From NCBI GenBank assembly GCA_015068455.1, contig SVKO01000005.1, positions 156,932 through 220,931 of the forward strand: a stretch of DNA of 64,000 bases, read 5' to 3'. Source of the DNA: Oscillospiraceae bacterium. GTDB lineage: Bacteria > Bacillota > Clostridia > Oscillospirales > Oscillospiraceae. Position numbers and translations under genes: made by a program. The notes under the pieces were generated by a model. It was not told the origin of the DNA and did not search any database. It saw nothing but the letters and a program-made list of their open reading frames with translations. Positions 45,223 to 53,854 of the stretch are shown here, in pieces (the first letter of the stretch is position 1; the number at the start of each line of letters is the position of its first letter).

Positions 45223-45816
45223 TTATTCTTTATCTTTGAGCTTGCTGCGGATCCGGCTCAGGGAGACCGGCGTCATTCCCAGAAAGGACGCGATGTATTT
45301 CTGCGGTACGTTTTCCACAAGATGAGGATATTGCTCCGAAAAACGGATATACCGTTCCGTGGGGCTCATATGCGTCAGTTTCCGCTTCAGCTTGAAGGAA
45401 CGATCCACAAACTGCTGCACGAGCAAAAAGCGGATCCGTTCCAGCTCCGGATGGGTGCGCTGGATCTCCACCAGCCTGCTGACGCCTATGTGAAGAAGCG
45501 CGCAGTCCGACAGCGAGACGATGCTGGCATTTGCCAGATCATCCACGCCGTTGATGAGAACGCAGGGATAGAGGATCGTTCCCTGGTCATCGCGCAGGGA
45601 CTCGGTGATCTCCTCGCCGTTCATCGTATAGTAGATACGGACGATTCCATCGACCAGGCAGTAACAATCACGGAGCACTTCTCCCTCCCGGAACAGAACC
45701 GTACCCTTCGGGATCTGTACGAGTCTGGCGGCCTCCGCCATATCCCGCAGGAGGTCTTCATTCTCCGTTTGCAGGCGTTTCCTGAAAATATCCATGGCGG
45801 TTTGATAGACATTCAT
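45223..45816 (-). CDS. Crp/Fnr-family regulator
   Basis: 197 aa. Cyclic-nucleotide-type beta barrel (IPKGTVLFREGEVLRDCYCLVDGIVRIYY as a block), a dimer helix and a C-terminal winged helix (VPQKYIASFLGMTPVSLSRIR). No Fnr-type Cys set is seen, so it is not an obvious oxygen sensor. It heads a leftward run with the radical SAM gene and may control it. Its effector is unknown. Confidence 0.85.
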   Translation of the reverse strand: MNVYQTAMDIFRKRLQTENEDLLRDMAEAARLVQIPKGTVLFREGEVLRDCYCLVDGIVRIYYTMNGEEITESLRDDQGTILYPCVLINGVDDLANASIVSLSDCALLHIGVSRLVEIQRTHPELERIRFLLVQQFVDRSFKLKRKLTHMSPTERYIRFSEQYPHLVENVPQKYIASFLGMTPVSLSRIRSKLKDKE

Positions 45817-45902
45817 GGGGAAATCCTCCAGAAAACATTTTTTCTATCATATCATATCGAAACGACATTTGCACCAAATTTTTCAAAAAAGAAAAACAGG
45901 AT

Positions 45903-46991
45903 TCATCGCGCAGCCTGCCGAAACTCCGCCAGAAGCAGGTCCACCATCGCTCCGTAGCTTTTGGTGCCCTCGCTCTGGGCGTTGGCCTTGAGATATGTAT
46001 CGTTCATTTTCTCGCCGAATTCACTGGCCGGCTGATCGTCATACTGCTTCCACCAGGCAGCGTCGGCGGCGAAATCCCTGCGTACGCCGTCGGAATAGGC
46101 CTCGCGCACCCGATCGTACAAGCCGGGATCACTTTCATTCAGCGCCCGGGCGCAGTAGACGAGGGCCAGCATGGTGCCGCTGTAGTCCAATACCGGGTCT
46201 CCGGAATCCCTGCATGCGAGATAGGCGATGTAGTTTGCCTCGTCCTCCCGCATGAAGCCGGCCATATGGCTCAGCTCATGGCACATCGCCGCGCCGATGG
46301 TAAAATCGCTTGCCCTTATATTCACATTGGCCTCGGCAGTGAACGGAAAATACACGCCCGTGATCTCCAGGCGGGACATGCCATCAGACCATAAAACCGG
46401 CTTCGGCGGCGCGTAGAAGCCGTGCAGCAGCGGGTTTTCCTGCCCAAAATGCGTCATGGCATCCTTCGCACGCAGGGCCAGCGCTCTCTTGGAGCACGGC
46501 AGGGCAAAGACGCCGCCTGCGTCCTCGCAGTCATTGAGCTGTCCGCGCAGGGCGTTGGCCCGGTCCGTCAGTGAGAGACAAAGCTCGTACAGCTCCTCGT
46601 TGGTTCCGGGTCTCACATCCAGGCCGGCGCTTTTCGCATATGTGGAGCGGTAGTAATTGGCGCCGCAGCCAAAAACGAACATAAAAAATACAACGCCCAG
46701 TATGCACAGCAGGTTGACCGCGCCCCGCAGGAATCCCCTGCCCGCCTTGCCCCTGACCATACGTATGATCCAGACAATCAGACCGATCAGAGCCGCGGGA
46801 ACGGCGGCATAAAGGATCAGCTCTCCCAGAGAGCAGGGAATCAGCCCTGCAACAAAGCTGATGGGCGTGCGGTATACAGGATAAATCCCCCGGGCAAAAA
46901 CATGTTCGGCAAACTGCTCAGAACTGCGGCAAAGCAGGAGGATCAAACCCGCAGCGGGCCATAGGATCAGCAGTAGATGTCTTTTTTTCAT
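45903..46991 (-). CDS. DUF3810 membrane zinc metallopeptidase
   Basis: 362 aa. Three N-terminal TM helices (about 7-20, 45-78, 90-110), then an outer domain with the zincin motif HELSH (238-242) and a downstream Glu (EDEAN, about 249-251) as third ligand. This is the DUF3810 arrangement. It probably cuts peptides or wall-related substrates outside the membrane. Promoter at 47027-47055. Confidence 0.88.
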   Translation of the reverse strand: MKKRHLLLILWPAAGLILLLCRSSEQFAEHVFARGIYPVYRTPISFVAGLIPCSLGELILYAAVPAALIGLIVWIIRMVRGKAGRGFLRGAVNLLCILGVVFFMFVFGCGANYYRSTYAKSAGLDVRPGTNEELYELCLSLTDRANALRGQLNDCEDAGGVFALPCSKRALALRAKDAMTHFGQENPLLHGFYAPPKPVLWSDGMSRLEITGVYFPFTAEANVNIRASDFTIGAAMCHELSHMAGFMREDEANYIAYLACRDSGDPVLDYSGTMLALVYCARALNESDPGLYDRVREAYSDGVRRDFAADAAWWKQYDDQPASEFGEKMNDTYLKANAQSEGTKSYGAMVDLLLAEFRQAAR

Positions 46992-47026
46992 TGCGCTTGC
47001 CTTTCTTATTTCGGGGATTATGTCGT

Positions 47027-47055
47027 ATTATATCGCATTTCACCGAGCGATGCAA
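47027..47055 (-). promoter_or_regulatory. Promoter of the DUF3810 gene
   Basis: Leftward TTGCAT (47055-47050) and TATAAT (47032-47027), 17-bp spacing. Confidence 0.7.
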
Positions 47056-47087
47056 GCAAAGCGGATTTCCAAACTCCGGCAGACAAA

Positions 47088-47116
47088 CCGCCCGCTTCCG
47101 TACGGGAAACGGGCGG
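47088..47116 (-). terminator. Hairpin behind the ABC transporter gene
   Basis: CCGCCCG and CGGGCGG with an inner TTCC/GGAA stem; only three T follow on the leftward strand, so it is a weak terminator. Confidence 0.5.
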
Positions 47117-47122
47117 ATGGGA

Positions 47123-48931
47123 TTATTCCTCAGAAGGCCGGGCGATCAGCTCCGCTTCGGCAACGCTGCGCTCCACCGGCTCGATGGATTTGTTGGTGAT
47201 TCGGTATATCCGCTTGCAGTGCTTGAGCACCGACGGGCGATGCGTGGCGACGATGCAGGTTTTATTGGGGCAATAGCGGATGATATTGTCAAGCACGCGC
47301 TCCTCGGTCTGCTCGTCCAGGGCGCTGGTGACCTCGTCAAGCAGCAGGATCGGAGAATCGCGCAGCATCGCCCGGGCGATGGACAGGCGCTGCGCCTGCC
47401 CCTCGGAAACGCCTTTGCCGCGTTCCCGGACCTTGCTGTTGATCCCGTCGGGCAGCTTGCTGACAAATTCCCAGGCGCAGGCCAGCTTCAGGCATTCAAT
47501 GATCTGCTCATCCGTGGCGTCCTCCCGCACCATGCGCATGTTTTCTGCTATGGTGCCGTAGATCATACTGTTGCCCTGGGGCACGTAGGAGATCAGCTGC
47601 CGCAGGTCGGCGTTCATCTCCACCCGCCTGCCGTCGGCAGTCTCGAGCACCATGGTGCCGTCATCCGGACGGATCAGTCCCAGCATCAGCCGGAACATGG
47701 TGGTCTTGCCGCCGCCGGATTCGCCAAGCACGGCAATGATCTCATTCGGCCGGGCGCAGAAGCTGGTATTCTCATACACATTCTCGCCCTCGGCATAGGC
47801 ATAGGTCACGTCCTGGAGCATCAGGCTCAGGCCCTGATCGGCAACCGCGCGGATCTGCTCAAGGATCTCGGGATCGTGGTCCTCCTTCGGCAGATCCACC
47901 AGCTCCCGGATGCGGTGGGCTGACACGGCGGAGTTCAGCATCCCGGGGATCGTGCTCACAAGCGAATTGAATTTGGAGCTGAGGCTGGCGCGCTGCTGAA
48001 GGAAGAAGGTCATATCGCCGTAGAGGATCGCACCGGTCCACAGGCGGAACAGGCAATAGCCGAAGGCCGTCATGCTGACAACGGTGGAAACGATCGTCAT
48101 CAGGATATTCGTCTTGATCTCGAAGCGGTTGTAGTCCAGATTATACTCCTTGTATTTCTTCTGCCAGCCGCGCAAAAGCCTGGAATAGTGACCCAGGATC
48201 CCGAAGGATTTGATGGAATCAAAATTATAGAACGTCTCCATCTCGAAGGAAAGCATTTCCGATTTCATTTCCAGCACGCGTTTGCGGTACATTTTGAGCT
48301 TACGCATGATGTAGTGGGACATGAAAAGCAGGAACGGCGCCGAAAGGATCGCGATCCATGCCATGGTCGGGTCCATACGCATCAGGACGAAAAAAGTCAT
48401 GGCAAAGGTATAGATATTGATCGCAAGATTCGGTATCCATGAAATGGCATTGGATGAAATGGTGCTGACGTCGGAATTGAACCGGTTGAGCAGATCGCCG
48501 TTCTGGTAATTGTTCAGTTCATCCCAGCGGGCGTCGATGATTTTGTCGAAAATCTCCGCCTGGATATCGTTGTGAACGTAGATCGAAATTTTGGTGGAGA
48601 CACGGCTCATGACGGAGTTGAAGGTCAAAGCCAGCGCCGTGGACAGCAGGACCAGACCGACCAGCATCCACAGCTGCTCGGTCCGCTTTTCCACGATGAT
48701 GTTGATCAGGAGCCTGGATACATAGGCCGATCCCAGTGAGAAGGTTGAGGAAAAGATTCCGAGGAAGGTATAAAAGATCACGATCCACTTATACCGCTTC
48801 GAAAAATGGAAGATCCATTTCCAGTCGTCAACAAACTCGCTGAAGGTGCCGTCGCTGAACTTATCCAGCAGCGCCTGCACAAAATCACTTTTCAGGATCT
48901 TATTGATCCCGGTAAATTTCTTATCATCCAT
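47123..48931 (-). CDS. ABC exporter, fused permease and ATPase
   Basis: 602 aa half-transporter: six TM helices (about 50-340) then the nucleotide-binding domain with Walker A GESGGGKTT, Q-loop YVPQGNSMIYGT, signature VSEGQAQR (the usual LSGGQ changed at two places), Walker B ILLLDEVTSALD and the H-loop ATHRPS. It works as a homodimer, or a heterodimer with a partner that is not next to it. The substrate may be a lipid, peptide or drug. An unusually long N-terminus (about 45 residues) precedes TM1. Confidence 0.92.
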   Translation of the reverse strand: MDDKKFTGINKILKSDFVQALLDKFSDGTFSEFVDDWKWIFHFSKRYKWIVIFYTFLGIFSSTFSLGSAYVSRLLINIIVEKRTEQLWMLVGLVLLSTALALTFNSVMSRVSTKISIYVHNDIQAEIFDKIIDARWDELNNYQNGDLLNRFNSDVSTISSNAISWIPNLAINIYTFAMTFFVLMRMDPTMAWIAILSAPFLLFMSHYIMRKLKMYRKRVLEMKSEMLSFEMETFYNFDSIKSFGILGHYSRLLRGWQKKYKEYNLDYNRFEIKTNILMTIVSTVVSMTAFGYCLFRLWTGAILYGDMTFFLQQRASLSSKFNSLVSTIPGMLNSAVSAHRIRELVDLPKEDHDPEILEQIRAVADQGLSLMLQDVTYAYAEGENVYENTSFCARPNEIIAVLGESGGGKTTMFRLMLGLIRPDDGTMVLETADGRRVEMNADLRQLISYVPQGNSMIYGTIAENMRMVREDATDEQIIECLKLACAWEFVSKLPDGINSKVRERGKGVSEGQAQRLSIARAMLRDSPILLLDEVTSALDEQTEERVLDNIIRYCPNKTCIVATHRPSVLKHCKRIYRITNKSIEPVERSVAEAELIARPSEE

Positions 48932-49010
48932 AATCCCGTTTTATCCAAAAAAGGCGTTTTTCCGACCCATATTACTGTAGCACAGTTTTTCGGTTTTGTA
49001 TAGGCCAAAC

Positions 49011-49598
49011 CTACAAAAGCTGCATTGCCCGCGCCTGTTTGCTTAAAACCTCTTCCGGCAGCGCGGCGATCCGCGCCAGCTCCGCAAGCCGGTCCGCATT
49101 CCCGCTGTACAGCTCCAGCTCCAGTTCAAAAAAAGCCTCGCTGGTCTGCGGGCCGAACAGCTTGCCCGCGTCCGCCGCCAGTTCGATGCGCGCGTCCGGA
49201 AGCTCCAGCAGCGTGCAGCGGCGGGTAAATCCGGCCCCGCATACCTGTTTCAGGGACGAAAGACGGCACAGAGCCTCCGGCGCGCCGGAATCGACCAGCG
49301 TCTGCAGCTCCTCCTGTGTGGGGACGGGCGCATCCGCCGTCCGGATCAGTTCCCACTCTCCCCTGCTGTGATCCCTGCCGGGCGTCTTGCAGGTGAGCAC
49401 CTGACGATCGTTTTCCCGCCGGATACGCAGCGTCCAGCGCCGATCCTTGAGCAGGCCTTCAGGCGTGTCAAAATAACGGGTAAGCATTTCTATATACCGC
49501 TCCGGCGACGTCCCGGCGCATGCGCGGACGCGCTCATAGGCCGCATCCAGCTCCCGGGCGTCCTTCGCCTTCAGTTTGTATTCGATTTCCCGTCCCAT
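49011..49598 (-). CDS. CYTH-domain phosphohydrolase
   Basis: 195 aa. The signature ExExK is at residues 4-8 (EIEYK), followed by alternating charged strands (RRWTLRIRRENDRQVLTCK, FFELELELY) that line the tunnel. CYTH enzymes hydrolyse triphosphates such as inorganic triphosphate or thiamine triphosphate, or act as class IV adenylate cyclase. Most lone bacterial ones are triphosphatases. Confidence 0.88.
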   Translation of the reverse strand: MGREIEYKLKAKDARELDAAYERVRACAGTSPERYIEMLTRYFDTPEGLLKDRRWTLRIRRENDRQVLTCKTPGRDHSRGEWELIRTADAPVPTQEELQTLVDSGAPEALCRLSSLKQVCGAGFTRRCTLLELPDARIELAADAGKLFGPQTSEAFFELELELYSGNADRLAELARIAALPEEVLSKQARAMQLL

Positions 49599-49638
49599 GG
49601 CGCGCCTCCCATCGTTGATATCCGTATTATATCCGATT

Positions 49639-49701
49639 TTTGTCGTCCGTGCAAGGCGGCCGTCCGTTCGCCACTCTTCGACACCGGCGCCATGCTAAAC
49701 T
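49639..49701 (+). promoter_or_regulatory. Spo0A-box candidates and -10 of the spoIIE-type gene
   Basis: TTTGTCG (49639-49645) and TTCGACA (49677-49683, the inverse of TGTCGAA) match the 0A box in opposite orientation. TAAACT (49696-49701) may be the -10, 27 bp before the TTG start. In B. subtilis spoIIE is switched on by Spo0A~P. Confidence 0.5.
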
Positions 49702-49728
49702 GGGAAAAACGATCTGGAGGCGGAGCGG

Positions 49729-51687
49729 TTGAACAACAAATATTCCGGCCCTGTGCACATTCTGCGCGTGGCCGCAAGGACTGCTTTTTCCCTGCGGCCG
49801 AAGGCAAACTTTCTTTGCTTCTTTTTTGCATCCGCCGTACTCTGTCTGACGGATCTCGGCCTGGGACGCATGAGTCTGGGCGTGTGTCTGCTCGGCGCCT
49901 GCGACAATTCCGGGCTGACCGCATGCGTCCTGGGTATCCTTGCCGGAAATCTGTCATTCTTCGGCCTGCGGGCCGCCGCCGCGCCCTGCGCCGTTGCTGC
50001 GGCGGTGCTTTGCGCGCGTCGTCTGATCCCAAAGCGGATGCAGCGGTATGCCGTGCCGTCTGTCGCCGCGGGGATCAGCGCGATCGTCGGACTTCCGAGT
50101 CTGCTTGAAAGCGGCTTCGCCGAAGCCGCGGCGGTATATCAGGCATGCCTGATCGCCATGACCGCAGGCGGGATCGTCCTCTTTCGCGCCGCACTGACGC
50201 AATCGAATACACCTGTCAAAATCGCCGCTTTGTGCGCGCTGCTGCCCGGTCTCTCGGCAATCCGCCTGCCCGGAGGCTGGAGCGCCGCCGTCGTTGCGCT
50301 GGCATGGGCGGTGTGCGCTTCCACCGGGCTCATATATGCCTGCGCCGGCTGTGCCGTTCTATCCGCCCTGTATCCGCAGTCGGCGCCATGCTATGCCGCT
50401 CTCTGCCTCGGCGCGCTGATATTCCGGCTGCTTCGTTCCAAAGCGCTGCCCGCCTGCGGCGCCGCGTGCCTTGTATATCTGCTCAACGGCTTTCAGACCC
50501 GAAGCTTCGGCTTCAGCGCATGCGCTTCCGCCGGTACCGCGCTGGCGCTGCTGCTCTCACCGGAACGTTTCCTGCCTGCTCCGCGGCGGACACAGCCCGC
50601 CCGCTTTCCCGCCAGGCGGGAGCTGCGCAGTGCGGCAAAGGCAATGAAGCAGGCGGCGGATATGCTCCGCGTGCCGGAGGTCGACCCGCATCGGGAAATG
50701 TCGGCAATCATTGACGCGGCGGCGGGCAGCGTCTGCCGTAACTGCGCAAAACACCGGACCTGCCGCAGCGCCGAAAGCCATCCGGAATCCGATTTGACAA
50801 AAAACGCGGCGATCATTCTTGCAAAGGGCGCGGCCGCCTTGCAGGATTTTCCGACGCAATTCCAGGAGCAATGCATCCATCAAAAGGCGTTTCTCACCGC
50901 TGTCAACGACGCCATAGACGATGACCGCGCCGGCCAGCGGATCAGAAGGCGGCTGCGGGAAGCACGGGATGCAGCACAGGCGCAGTATACGCTCATGAGC
51001 AGCCTGCTCAGTCGGCTTTCCGAACAGCTCTATGCCCCGGACAGCACAGTGAATTTCACCCCGGACATCTCCGTCCAGGCGATCGGGCGCGGCGGAAAAC
51101 CGGTTTCCGGCGACCGCGGCGCATCCTTTGCCGGCCCGGGAGCCACCCACTATGTGCTGCTGTGCGACGGGATGGGCACCGGCGAGGCGGCTGCCAGGGA
51201 GAGCCGCCGGGCGGTGGAATTGCTGCACATGCTGCTGCTGAGCGGAGCGGAGGCAGAATCCGCGCTGTGTGCGCTCAACGGGATCTATCTGCTTCGGGAT
51301 AACGGCTGTTTCTCCACCGTGGATCTGCTCCGCATCAACCTGACCTCCGGCAATGCCATTCTTTACAAATGGGGCGGCTCCGCCTCCTACCTAAAGCGTG
51401 GCCGGGGGCTGCGGCAGCTGGGCGGCGCAACGCTTCCGCCCGGTCTGGATCCGGCCGATACGCCGGAACGGATTCATTTGAATCTTGACCGCGCCGGTGT
51501 GCTGGTGCTGCTGAGCGACGGCCTTTCCGGCAAGGAAACAGCGCAGAGGCTGCGGCACTGTGACAGCCTCGATCCCCGGGACGTGGCCCGAAGTCTCTTT
51601 GCAGGCCGCGCGCCGGGTGCCGACGACTGCACCGCGGTATGCATACGCCTTCGCCGTACTTCCCTGCGCGAACCCGTCGCCATATAA
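49729..51687 (+). CDS. spoIIE: Stage II sporulation protein E-type phosphatase
   Basis: 652 aa from a TTG start with GGAGG 8 bp upstream. The N-terminal half is a run of about ten hydrophobic helices (about 25-290), followed by a linker with CRNCAKHRTC and a PP2C phosphatase domain from about 450: GDRGASF, YVLLCDGMGTGEAA, LLSDGLSGKE and GADDCTAV hold the metal-binding Asp residues. SpoIIE dephosphorylates SpoIIAA to release SigmaF in the forespore and acts at the polar septum. B. subtilis SpoIIE is about 830 aa; here the linker is shorter. sigG lies close by, convergent. Confidence 0.9.
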   Translation: MNNKYSGPVHILRVAARTAFSLRPKANFLCFFFASAVLCLTDLGLGRMSLGVCLLGACDNSGLTACVLGILAGNLSFFGLRAAAAPCAVAAAVLCARRLIPKRMQRYAVPSVAAGISAIVGLPSLLESGFAEAAAVYQACLIAMTAGGIVLFRAALTQSNTPVKIAALCALLPGLSAIRLPGGWSAAVVALAWAVCASTGLIYACAGCAVLSALYPQSAPCYAALCLGALIFRLLRSKALPACGAACLVYLLNGFQTRSFGFSACASAGTALALLLSPERFLPAPRRTQPARFPARRELRSAAKAMKQAADMLRVPEVDPHREMSAIIDAAAGSVCRNCAKHRTCRSAESHPESDLTKNAAIILAKGAAALQDFPTQFQEQCIHQKAFLTAVNDAIDDDRAGQRIRRRLREARDAAQAQYTLMSSLLSRLSEQLYAPDSTVNFTPDISVQAIGRGGKPVSGDRGASFAGPGATHYVLLCDGMGTGEAAARESRRAVELLHMLLLSGAEAESALCALNGIYLLRDNGCFSTVDLLRINLTSGNAILYKWGGSASYLKRGRGLRQLGGATLPPGLDPADTPERIHLNLDRAGVLVLLSDGLSGKETAQRLRHCDSLDPRDVARSLFAGRAPGADDCTAVCIRLRRTSLREPVAI

Positions 51688-51717
51688 AAAACGCCCGGCG
51701 CGCCTGCGCCGGGCGTA
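51685..51717 (-). terminator. Terminator between spoIIE and mazF
   Basis: ACGCCCGGCGC-GCCT-GCGCCGGGCGT, with six T on the leftward strand and ATCTTT on the rightward one. Confidence 0.88.
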
Positions 51718-51730
51718 TCTTTCCATCGGG

Positions 51731-52084
51731 TTATCCGTTCAGCCCAAAGCTGACCGCGATCGCATTGTCCACCTGATTCATCAGCGCATCGTCCACATGC
51801 CCCATGTGCTCGCGCAGACGGCGTTTATCAATGGTCCGCACCTGCTCCAGGAGCACGATGGAATCCTTGCTCAGGCCCACGCTGCGGCCCGACAGGCTGA
51901 TGTGGGTCGGCAGCCGGGCTTTGCCCGTCTGACTGGTGATCGCCGCCGCAATGACCGTCGGCGAATGGCGATTGCCCATATCATTCTGGATAATCAGCAC
52001 CGGGCGGGTGCCTCCCTGCTCACTGCCCACCACCGGACTCAGATCGGCATAAAAAATATCGCCTCGTCTCACGTTCGTATCCAT
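51731..52084 (-). CDS. MazF/EndoA-type endoribonuclease, no antitoxin beside it
   Basis: 117 aa from MDTNVRRGDIFYADL; CGGAG stands 10 bp upstream, and a GTG three codons earlier is too close to it. RRGDIFYADLSPVVGSEQGG, RPVLIIQND, AAAITSQ and TIDKRRL match MazF/NdoA closely, including the Arg and Ser/Thr active region. It cuts mRNA at short motifs. The usual mazE/ndoAI gene should lie upstream, but only 135 bp of non-coding DNA separate it from sigG. Confidence 0.92.
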   Translation of the reverse strand: MDTNVRRGDIFYADLSPVVGSEQGGTRPVLIIQNDMGNRHSPTVIAAAITSQTGKARLPTHISLSGRSVGLSKDSIVLLEQVRTIDKRRLREHMGHVDDALMNQVDNAIAVSFGLNG

Positions 52085-52107
52085 CCGTTTCACACTCCGT
52101 GCTCATG

Positions 52108-52137
52108 CAGACAGCTCCTGCAGGAATCCTGTCTGCT
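52108..52137 (-). promoter_or_regulatory. Leader hairpin upstream of mazF
   Basis: GCAGACAG and CTGTCTGC enclose TCCTGCAGGA, itself palindromic. A second inverted pair GCACTGCCGT/ACGGCAGTGC (52173-52201) lies behind sigG. Either could limit read-through from sigG into mazF. Confidence 0.45.
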
Positions 52138-52219
52138 TACGTATCGCGTTCCATATATATCATATGTAACGCACTGCCGTTATTCTCCCACGGCAGTGCA
52201 AAAAATATACGTATCCACT

Positions 52220-52996
52220 TCATGAACTGATGTGCTTACGGATGGCGCCCAGCGCGTTCTTTTCCAGACGGGATACCTGCGCCTGGGAGATGCCGATGCT
52301 TTTCGCCACCTCCATCTGGGTCTTCCCGTCATAAAACCGCAGCGCCAGGATCCTTTGCTCCCGCTCCCCCAGCCGCGCGATGGCGTCCCGCAGGGCAATG
52401 CGTTCGATCCACTGCTCGTCGGTGTTCCGGGTATCGCAGACCTGATCCATTACCGTCAGCGGATCGCCCCCGTCGGAATAGACAGGCTCGTAGAGGGACA
52501 CGGGCGTGGAGATCGCATCCATGGCGCCGCTGACCTCCTCCAGGGTCAGATCCAGTTCCCGGGCGATCTCTTCAAGGGTCGGCTCGCGGTTTGTCTCGGA
52601 AAGCATGGTCTCCTTGCATTGCAGGACCCGGTAGGCCGTATCGCGCACGGATCGGCTGACGCGGATGGCGCTGTAATCGCGCAGATATCTTCGGATCTCC
52701 CCGGCAATCATCGGAACCCCGTAGGTGCTGAAACGCACGTTCTGGGATAAATCAAAATTTTTGATGGCTTTGAGCAGACCGATACACCCCACCTGAAACA
52801 GGTCGTCCGGGTTCTCTCCCCTGCCCAGAAACCGCTGGATCACAGAGAGCACCAGCCGCAGATTTCCTTCCACCAGCGCCTGACGCGCCCCAATGTCACC
52901 GGCCTGGGCTTTTTTCAGAAGCTCCATCATCTCCTCGTTCTTCAGGGTCTTCAGACTCCCGGTGCTGACGCCGCAGATCTCCACTTTTCCCTGCAT
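52220..52996 (-). CDS. sigG: RNA polymerase sigma-G factor
   Basis: 258 aa, full length. The opening KVEICGVSTGSLKTLKNEEM is typical of SigG (the anti-sigma CsfB/Gin-contact segment), followed by region 2 (DDLFQVGCIGLLKAIKNFDL), region 3 and region 4 (SIGISQAQVSRLEKNALGAI). It directs late forespore genes. GGAGGTAGCAA precedes the ATG. It stands without spoIIGA-sigE, which are often adjacent in other species. Confidence 0.96.
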   Translation of the reverse strand: MQGKVEICGVSTGSLKTLKNEEMMELLKKAQAGDIGARQALVEGNLRLVLSVIQRFLGRGENPDDLFQVGCIGLLKAIKNFDLSQNVRFSTYGVPMIAGEIRRYLRDYSAIRVSRSVRDTAYRVLQCKETMLSETNREPTLEEIARELDLTLEEVSGAMDAISTPVSLYEPVYSDGGDPLTVMDQVCDTRNTDEQWIERIALRDAIARLGEREQRILALRFYDGKTQMEVAKSIGISQAQVSRLEKNALGAIRKHISS

Positions 52997-53034
52997 TTGC
53001 TACCTCCGCCCGGCAAAAGCCGGTTGTTGGTAAC

Positions 53035-53062
53035 AGTATTGCCCTCATTTCCCGTTTGATAC
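53035..53062 (-). promoter_or_regulatory. SigF/SigG-like promoter of sigG
   Basis: Leftward GTATC (53062-53058), 14-bp gap, GGCAATACT (53043-53035), close to the SigmaF pattern (G-ATR, about 15 bp, GG-NRA). It fits the known SigmaF control of sigG. Confidence 0.45.
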
Positions 53063-53108
53063 GCATATTGTGCGCACTTCGGGTCAAACTGCCCGGGGAG
53101 GGATGGCG

Positions 53109-53465
53109 ATGCTGAAAAAGAAATGGCGCGCAGGCGCCGCAGGCGCCGCTGCCGGGATCGTAAACGGTCTGTTCGGCGCGGGCGGCGGGATGCTTCTGGT
53201 TCCGCTTCTCAGCGCCTGGTGCGGCGTGGAGGAGCGCAAATGCTTTGCCAGCGCCCTGTGCGTGATGGCGCCGCTGTGCCTGGTGTCGCTGGGCGTATAC
53301 GCTCTGCATGGCACGCTGGAAGCGGGAGAAAGCGTGCCCTATCTGATCGGCGGCATATTCGGGGGCGCTGCCGGCGCGCTGCTGCTCCGGCGCATCCCGG
53401 TGCGGCTGCTGCATGCGCTTTTTGGCCTGCTGATCCTCTGGGGAGGTCTCCGGCTGTGGCGATAG
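53109..53465 (+). CDS. TauE/SafE-type transporter, N-terminal half
   Basis: 118 aa from MLKKKWRAGAAG; GGGAGGG is 6 bp before this ATG. One four-helix half of a TauE/SafE (DUF81) permease with GIVNGLFGAGGGMLLVPLL. The full family has two such halves in one chain of about 250 aa. The second half follows as its own gene with a 10-bp overlap, so both likely assemble as a heterodimer. The family moves organic anions or sulfur compounds. Confidence 0.85.
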   Translation: MLKKKWRAGAAGAAAGIVNGLFGAGGGMLLVPLLSAWCGVEERKCFASALCVMAPLCLVSLGVYALHGTLEAGESVPYLIGGIFGGAAGALLLRRIPVRLLHALFGLLILWGGLRLWR

Positions 53466-53854
53466 GATTCCTTGTCGGATTATTCTGCGGCGCCCTGTCC
53501 GGCCTCGGGGTCGGCGGCGGCAGTATCCTGATGGTCTGGCTGACCGCCGTGCGCGGATTCGATCAGCGCATCGCCCAGGGGATCAATCTGCTTTTCTTTC
53601 TCCCCACGGCGCTCTCATCGGCCTTTGTTCACGCACGCAGCAGGATCGTGGAAACACAGATCGTCATTCCCGCTGCGATTTCCGGCGCCGTCGCCGCCTG
53701 TGCGGGCGCCTTTCTGGCGCAAAGGATCGATACCGAAATGCTCCGCCGGCTTTTCGGCGCCCTGCTGCTGGTCATCGGCGCCCTGGAACTCAAAAAGGCA
53801 TGGACCTGTCCAAAGGAAAGGGATCTCAGATCCGGACAAGCTCATAGCGCATAG
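53456..53854 (+). CDS. TauE/SafE-type transporter, C-terminal half
   Basis: 132 aa from a GTG start (GGAGG 9 bp upstream): MAIGFLVGLFCGALSGLGVGGGSILM, then a second TM pair and RLFGALLLVIGALEL. The frame is +1 relative to the first half with a 10-bp overlap and its own ribosome site, which points to two real genes rather than a sequencing frameshift. The end overlaps the convergent DUF362 gene by 29 bp. Confidence 0.82.
   Translation: MAIGFLVGLFCGALSGLGVGGGSILMVWLTAVRGFDQRIAQGINLLFFLPTALSSAFVHARSRIVETQIVIPAAISGAVAACAGAFLAQRIDTEMLRRLFGALLLVIGALELKKAWTCPKERDLRSGQAHSA

Noticed and set aside
53109..53854. Frameshifted TauE/SafE pseudogene
   Set aside because: Both halves have their own ribosome site and start, keep full TM patterns and the glycine motifs, and overlap in the usual way of coupled genes. 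A sequencing error cannot be fully excluded.
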